Source of the DNA: Photobacterium frigidiphilum
GTDB lineage: Bacteria; Pseudomonadota; Gammaproteobacteria; Enterobacterales; Vibrionaceae
Length of the DNA: 47,188 nt
Assembly: GCF_003025615.1 (NCBI RefSeq)
Contig: NZ_PYMJ01000041.1
Coordinates: 1 to 47,188 of the forward strand
Direction: 5' to 3'
The first letter of the stretch is position 1; every line of letters starts with the position of its first letter. A program made the position numbers and the translations under genes. Positions 42,857 through 47,188 of the stretch are shown here, in pieces. The notes below the pieces were generated by a model. That model saw only the letters and a list, made by a program, of their open reading frames with translations, had not been told where the DNA came from and did not search any database.

Positions 42857-44938
42857 TCAGAAAATCTCTGGTTCGTTAATATTTTGCTCTTCCTGGAACA
42901 ATTGCTCGGTGACCGCTTCACCGTCTGCTTGCTCCTTCTCTTTGGCTTTCTTCTCGGCTTGTTTATCAGAGGATGGCTTCTTGTCCTTTTCAGCCGTTTT
43001 TTTCTTCGCAGCCTTGGCCTTGTCAATGGTGGCTTTCATGCGGGCCTCTTCGGCATCGCGCTCGTCATCGTCCTCGAATTGGGCGGTGTGTATGCCCATT
43101 AACTGATGTTGTTCTTCGGTTGATAAGAGGTTGAGGGCGCTGATTTGGCAATAGGTCAGCATTTGTTCAATGGACTGCATTTTCTCTGATGGGGCGTAAT
43201 CACGTTTGATGAACGGTGGACAAAGGTCACGCATCTTGTCGAATTTAAGGTCTAGCTTGGTAATAGGGAAATTACCCGGTGAGCGTAACCAGCACTGCAA
43301 GTCATCCAGTTGCATGATTTCAGAGGGAATGACCGCTGGGCGGGTGATGGTTTGGTGGCCTAATGAAATACCGTCACGCATGGCATGGGCACCGTAGCTG
43401 TAGTTCTCTTTTGAGATATCCATTTCCTGCTCGCCCAATTCCTGAGAGGAAACTTTAGCCATTTCGTTGGATGGGGCGCGGAAGAATAATCGGGTGTTCA
43501 AGAGGTCGAAGATCTCCTTGCCAGCATGATTACCATAGATTTTGGATAGCTGGGCATAGGATTGAATACCGATGATATAACAGCCGCCGAACTTACGGAC
43601 CTCGGATATGGTTTCAGACAGTTCCGGCAGTTTATGCAGGCTCGGCGCTTCATCCATGATCACCCATATTCGGCGGTCGGGGTTTTCGTTTTGCTCCAAA
43701 ATGGCGGTGGAGGCGATGGATAACCACATTGAAATGAGCGGACGCAACGAGGCGTGCTGCTGGGCGTTGCTCGACAAGAACAGGAACCCTTTTTCATCGT
43801 CATCTTTTACCCAGTCACGAATAGAGAATCGAGGACGCAGGGGATTGCCTTGATCATCTTTCTGGTCGAGTCCCTCCAGAAAGCGCAAGGATTTTATATA
43901 GGCCGCTAATACCGACTTGATAGAAATGGCGGTTTTCTGGATTTTATCGGAGACCAGAGAGGCCGATTCGGTGCCTTTGAGGTATTCGCTTAATGATTCC
44001 AGCTCTGAGGTCAGCATTAATTCGAGCAAGCGTTCGGTCGTGCGGTTAGGCTCGTTGACCATCTTAAACGCGGTGGAGGTGAATATGGTCCGGGCCGATT
44101 GAACCCAGAATGGATCGCCGTCGCCATTCATCGGAATGAGCGCGGCGGCCATGTTCTCGAAGTCGGTGGCATCCTTGGCATCACACCAGGCATCCCAGAA
44201 TGCGCAACGCTCATCAAACGGGTTTAAAATGATGTCAGTTTCCGGGTTGTAAAACTTACTGACAAAGGTGCAGCCTTTGTCATAGATGATGGCTTTATCG
44301 CCCCGAGCCTTTATCCAACGCAGTATTTTGCGTAACGCTACCGATTTACCTGATCCTGTCGTGCCATCAATCAGCATGTGCTGAACTTCGAAATTGTTTT
44401 TAAAAATGTTCAGGCCATTTATGGCGAATGGCGATTGTTGCTTCTTCTTTTTAAGCTCTTTGGCCAACTCGGGGGGTTCGGCTATTCGAACCCCACGGAT
44501 GAAATGATCCTCGGTTTGTTCATCCCCTTTTTTTTTGAAAAAACTCATGGCGAGGGTAAAAAGGGTCAGGCCACTCAGTAGGCTGGCGAGGAAATACAGC
44601 TGCAGTGAAAACCAGAATTTTGCATTGGCCTCAATAAAAAACGGGTTGGCCAGTTGTTGGCCCAGGGTGCTTTTGTAGGTCATACCATCCCATATGGTGA
44701 ACACCTCATGGGTATCGGGTTTTATTTTGGCGATAACATTGTAAAGCCAGAAGTAATAGGTGCCCTTGAGGGTGTCTTTGTCGAGTAAAATCACACATAA
44801 CAGGACGGTGAACGCGACAATGGCATAGCCCATCCAGCGAACCAGCTTGGCATTGATTTGCAGGAACATGGTCAGGTTGTGAAATGTTATCTGGCCGCCG
44901 CGGGTGTAGTTACTGTGTTTAGGGCGCTTATTGGTCAT
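42857..44938 (-). CDS. traD: TraD: type IV coupling protein
   Basis: A 693-residue hexameric ATPase that links the relaxosome to the secretion channel. Two N-terminal membrane segments (about 31-55 and 105-130) precede the VirD4/TraD ATPase, with Walker A GTTGSGKS at about 192-199 and Walker B WVIMDEAP at about 440. The C-terminus is a highly charged Lys/Glu tail, where F TraD carries its TraM-interaction tail. The ATG at 44938 follows CGGAGG and overlaps the previous gene's stop by 4 bases, so translation is coupled. Confidence 0.93.
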   Translation of the reverse strand: MTNKRPKHSNYTRGGQITFHNLTMFLQINAKLVRWMGYAIVAFTVLLCVILLDKDTLKGTYYFWLYNVIAKIKPDTHEVFTIWDGMTYKSTLGQQLANPFFIEANAKFWFSLQLYFLASLLSGLTLFTLAMSFFKKKGDEQTEDHFIRGVRIAEPPELAKELKKKKQQSPFAINGLNIFKNNFEVQHMLIDGTTGSGKSVALRKILRWIKARGDKAIIYDKGCTFVSKFYNPETDIILNPFDERCAFWDAWCDAKDATDFENMAAALIPMNGDGDPFWVQSARTIFTSTAFKMVNEPNRTTERLLELMLTSELESLSEYLKGTESASLVSDKIQKTAISIKSVLAAYIKSLRFLEGLDQKDDQGNPLRPRFSIRDWVKDDDEKGFLFLSSNAQQHASLRPLISMWLSIASTAILEQNENPDRRIWVIMDEAPSLHKLPELSETISEVRKFGGCYIIGIQSYAQLSKIYGNHAGKEIFDLLNTRLFFRAPSNEMAKVSSQELGEQEMDISKENYSYGAHAMRDGISLGHQTITRPAVIPSEIMQLDDLQCWLRSPGNFPITKLDLKFDKMRDLCPPFIKRDYAPSEKMQSIEQMLTYCQISALNLLSTEEQHQLMGIHTAQFEDDDERDAEEARMKATIDKAKAAKKKTAEKDKKPSSDKQAEKKAKEKEQADGEAVTEQLFQEEQNINEPEIF

Positions 44939-45306
44939 TGTTGGCCTCCGGGGCAAGGGTAGGTGTTCGTCAAACCGATGATGGCTATCATTCCAGCATT
45001 GAGTGTGGGGTCTTGTTTGTCCGTGGGCGCGTTGTGATAGGTATCGGCAATGATGTCAGCGAGTCGTTGACGGTTCAGGGGTTGTTTGCTTGGCAGGCAA
45101 AAAGCCAGTGGCTTGTTGTTGGCACCTAACATGGCATTCATGTACATGCTGGCATCCATAATGCCGTTTAGGTAGGTTTCAGCGACAGCCCGCACCGTTG
45201 GGTCAGGGCTGTTTATACTGTTCAAATGGGTCTTGATGGAGGCCGCGTGCAACGGTGTGGCAAGCGCGAGCAGGGTGATGAAAAGTAAGCGTTTAACGCA
45301 AAACAT
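44935..45306 (-). CDS. Secreted Rap1a/Tai-like protein between traG and traD
   Basis: A 123-residue protein with a cleavable signal peptide (about 1-21, LATPLHA). The mature part has the pattern of the Rap1a/Tai immunity fold: a YLNGIMDA helix, FCLP cysteine, and a second cysteine near the end (NTYPCPG), giving one probable disulfide. In F plasmids the traG-traD interval holds the exclusion genes traS and traT. A periplasmic immunity-like protein here is a candidate for an exclusion or self-protection role. It overlaps traD by 4 bases. Fold assignment is by motif reading. Confidence 0.6.
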   Translation of the reverse strand: MFCVKRLLFITLLALATPLHAASIKTHLNSINSPDPTVRAVAETYLNGIMDASMYMNAMLGANNKPLAFCLPSKQPLNRQRLADIIADTYHNAPTDKQDPTLNAGMIAIIGLTNTYPCPGGQQ

Positions 45307-45419
45307 AGTGAGCCTTTTTTTGTGATTAACTGATCATAAAACCAGTATAAATGAGGTTAAATATTGACCGTGTGGTATAATGATTGTTAATAAATCATCA
45401 AGTTAGAGTGAGGTTTCTC

Positions 45420-45866
45420 ATGAGCGATTCCGATAACACATTGCTGGCTGCTGTTGCCATGCGGGCAAAGAAAAATGCCATTGACCAGGGCGGTCATGCA
45501 TCAGCGGATACAGGCGTATCAATCACTGCAAAAGTGAAAGCCTTGTCAGAAGCTGGTTTTTCGGATGGTGAAATCGATAAAATTTTAGCGGTTGAGGGGG
45601 CTCAGCCTGCTGCTTCGCAGGATGAGCACATGGCTGCGACTGAGGAATATAACGAACAAGTTGACGAGTCGATCCATTTTACAAAAGTCAATGCCGTTAT
45701 CATAATGGCTGGAGTATTTGGTCTCTTTATTTCTGTTTTGTTGCCTATTAGTCCTAAGGAGGGCTTTTTGCCAACAGTGTTATGGGTTGGTGGTTGTATA
45801 GCTATTCTGTTGATTCGAACAATTCCGTTTGCGTTCAAAAAAGCCGGGTACTTCCTTAAGCGTTAA
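45420..45866 (+). CDS. Two-TM protein in the traG-traD interval
   Basis: A 148-residue protein with a soluble N-terminal half containing a UBA-like or recruitment-type segment (VKALSEAGFSDGEIDKILAV, about 38-57) and two membrane helices (about 93-112 and 118-136). The ATG at 45420 follows GAGG. It is transcribed against the transfer genes and ends 4 bases before traG's end. Position, size and topology recall F TraS (an inner-membrane entry-exclusion protein), but no sequence similarity can be claimed. Confidence 0.6.
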   Translation: MSDSDNTLLAAVAMRAKKNAIDQGGHASADTGVSITAKVKALSEAGFSDGEIDKILAVEGAQPAASQDEHMAATEEYNEQVDESIHFTKVNAVIIMAGVFGLFISVLLPISPKEGFLPTVLWVGGCIAILLIRTIPFAFKKAGYFLKR

Positions 45867-45870
45867 TGTT

Positions 45871-47188
45871 TTATCGCGATCCTCTTCCCATCGCGGGATG
45901 AGTGATGGGGTCGGGTTTTGTTTCAGCATCGACCTTAGACTCGATTACCTTTTGTGGTTTAGCTTCAGGTAATGGTGTTTGATGTTGCTCCACCTTATCT
46001 GCAACTTCATCCTGAACATCAATGATATTCTCGTTGGTCTCCCGAGTAATGGTATTAAACCTATTCTCGTCAAAGTAATCTCGTACGCCTTTGCCTTCAA
46101 TGATTAACTCTACACCCTCATCATGGCGTGTCTGAAGTTCACTGTGCTTCTCCTGTTGAGCCGCGCGCTGGGCGGGAGTCAGTTCCAGTTTGCCGGTCTG
46201 TTGCTCATAACTCTGGCGTAATCCATCAGGATTCTGCGGCAGGGTGTCATCGGTGTAGCGTTCTAGCTTGGCCAGGGTCTCCGGCTCGTTGAGGAACTGC
46301 TGGATGTAACCAGCCCGTTGCTCGCGAAGGTCTTCGGTGCTGCCGTACATGATCCCCTCGAAATGCTCCGGGTTCTGCTCCTTCATATAGGCTTGGAAGT
46401 CCGGGTTCAAGTTGAATGATACACTGTTGCTTATGTCCTGGACCTTGTCGGCTGTGCGTTCGAGTCCTCTTGCATGGTTAAACTCGGTGGATGCCGTGAT
46501 GGCCAGAGATTCGGTGTCCCGCAGGCTGTCGCCGATGGTGGCCAGCGCGGTATCGGCCTTGGTGCGGGTCTCACTGCTGCTATCGGTCAAATCATAGTTT
46601 TTGACCACGTTGGCGGAGGCATTGAATTGCTCTTGCAGTGCCCGAGACTGGCGGTCGCTTTCTGAGTCGCTGGTTGTGGTGCTTTCTCGTGTGTCTTTCG
46701 TAGATTTATATCCCATATCCCCTTGTACACCCACTTTTGCTCCAAAAGGTAATGGGATATTACCCCCAACTGTTCCTGATACACCCGCCCATTTAGATGT
46801 GAGGTGTGATTCAGCTTCATCGCGCGAGATGTTGTGGAGCTTGGCGTATTCCTCTACGGTGCTGTTCATGGTGCTGACTGCCCGAGCGGTTGATGCGCCT
46901 TCCTTGTTGGAGGTGATGTCGCTGTAGCTCAGGGTCTTGTTGGTGTTCTGGCCGAACTGGGCAACCTGGTCAAAGGTCTTGTCGGTGCTCTCATTGTACG
47001 CGGTGCGGTGGGTTTCTGCCTGGCTGTATGATTCCCGTGCTGAATTGCGATAACTTTGGCTGACGCCCTCGCGGCTGTTGAGGTCGAATCCCAGATTCTT
47101 GGAAATTGAACCGGAGCCATCCAGGACCTTGTGGCCGTTGCCGAAGTCGGTGGTCATGCCGCCCGTTTCATTTTGCACTGTCATGCCG
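45871..47188 (-). CDS. traG: TraG C-terminal part (continues beyond window)
   Basis: The visible 439 codons are the 3' end of F-type TraG, the mating-pair stabilisation and entry-exclusion protein. The sequence is hydrophilic, alanine/serine- and glutamate-rich, with the typical SYRNSARESYSQAETHRTAY-like helical repeats and segments such as ISRDEAESHL. The periplasmic C-terminal half of TraG is the part recognised by the exclusion system in F. The frame is open through the window edge, and the N-terminal membrane part lies outside. Confidence 0.82.
   Translation of the reverse strand, partial: GMTVQNETGGMTTDFGNGHKVLDGSGSISKNLGFDLNSREGVSQSYRNSARESYSQAETHRTAYNESTDKTFDQVAQFGQNTNKTLSYSDITSNKEGASTARAVSTMNSTVEEYAKLHNISRDEAESHLTSKWAGVSGTVGGNIPLPFGAKVGVQGDMGYKSTKDTRESTTTSDSESDRQSRALQEQFNASANVVKNYDLTDSSSETRTKADTALATIGDSLRDTESLAITASTEFNHARGLERTADKVQDISNSVSFNLNPDFQAYMKEQNPEHFEGIMYGSTEDLREQRAGYIQQFLNEPETLAKLERYTDDTLPQNPDGLRQSYEQQTGKLELTPAQRAAQQEKHSELQTRHDEGVELIIEGKGVRDYFDENRFNTITRETNENIIDVQDEVADKVEQHQTPLPEAKPQKVIESKVDAETKPDPITHPAMGRGSR

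Noticed and set aside
42390..43102. Plus-strand frames opposite the 3' end of traD
   Set aside because: They overlap traD and its coupled downstream gene, and the translations are irregular; antisense shadows.

Overview
The window looks like a segment of a conjugative plasmid (or an integrated conjugative element) from a marine gammaproteobacterium of the Vibrionaceae, with Photobacterium or Vibrio the best guess. The basis is the AT-rich coding style, IS5-family elements with IS903-type ends, F-type transfer genes and the gene content. No replication initiator, rRNA or tRNA is visible, so replicon type and host are inferred.

Left part (1-6.5 kb) is an accessory region: a gene tail, an IS903-like element on the minus strand that truncates a neighbouring gene, an AbiE-type toxin-antitoxin pair (DUF6088-like antitoxin plus AbiEii nucleotidyltransferase), a gene-poor AT-rich stretch with a clear terminator, and a stand-alone response-regulator receiver.

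The centre (5.4-21.8 kb) is the most striking block: a complete seven-gene pelABCDEFG operon for the cationic exopolysaccharide Pel. It is followed by a large serine-recombinase homologue whose catalytic residues look degenerate. Both lie between two almost identical, directly repeated IS903-like copies, which gives a compound-transposon layout of about 16.35 kb. The right IS copy cuts into a gene for a large helical-repeat protein, possibly a STAND-type defence ATPase, and only its C-terminal part remains.

The next block (23-30.8 kb) is plasmid maintenance and leading-region DNA. A parA-parB operon with two trailing small genes is bracketed by two copies of the same perfect 20-bp palindrome. 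A DUF3560 gene and several small plasmid-type genes follow. After them comes about 1 kb without genes that holds dyads and twelve GTATTG-type motifs just before a ribbon-helix-helix gene; this is the best oriT or relaxosome-regulation candidate.

The right part (30.8-47.2 kb) is the transfer region on the minus strand. Read in transcription order it runs traG (3' part only), a small Rap1a-like secreted protein, traD, several small membrane proteins including three tandem paralogues with a conserved leader, a two-TM protein, an AT-rich accessory island and traI. TraI is a MOBF relaxase-helicase with a C-terminal primase/Toprim-like extension. A small membrane protein encoded on the opposite strand between traG and traD sits where F-type plasmids carry entry-exclusion genes.

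Taken together, this is a transmissible element with its own partition system and an F-like transfer apparatus, carrying a biofilm-matrix operon as IS-flanked cargo. Retention of the c-di-GMP binding RxxD site in PelD suggests that the cargo depends on the host's second-messenger state.
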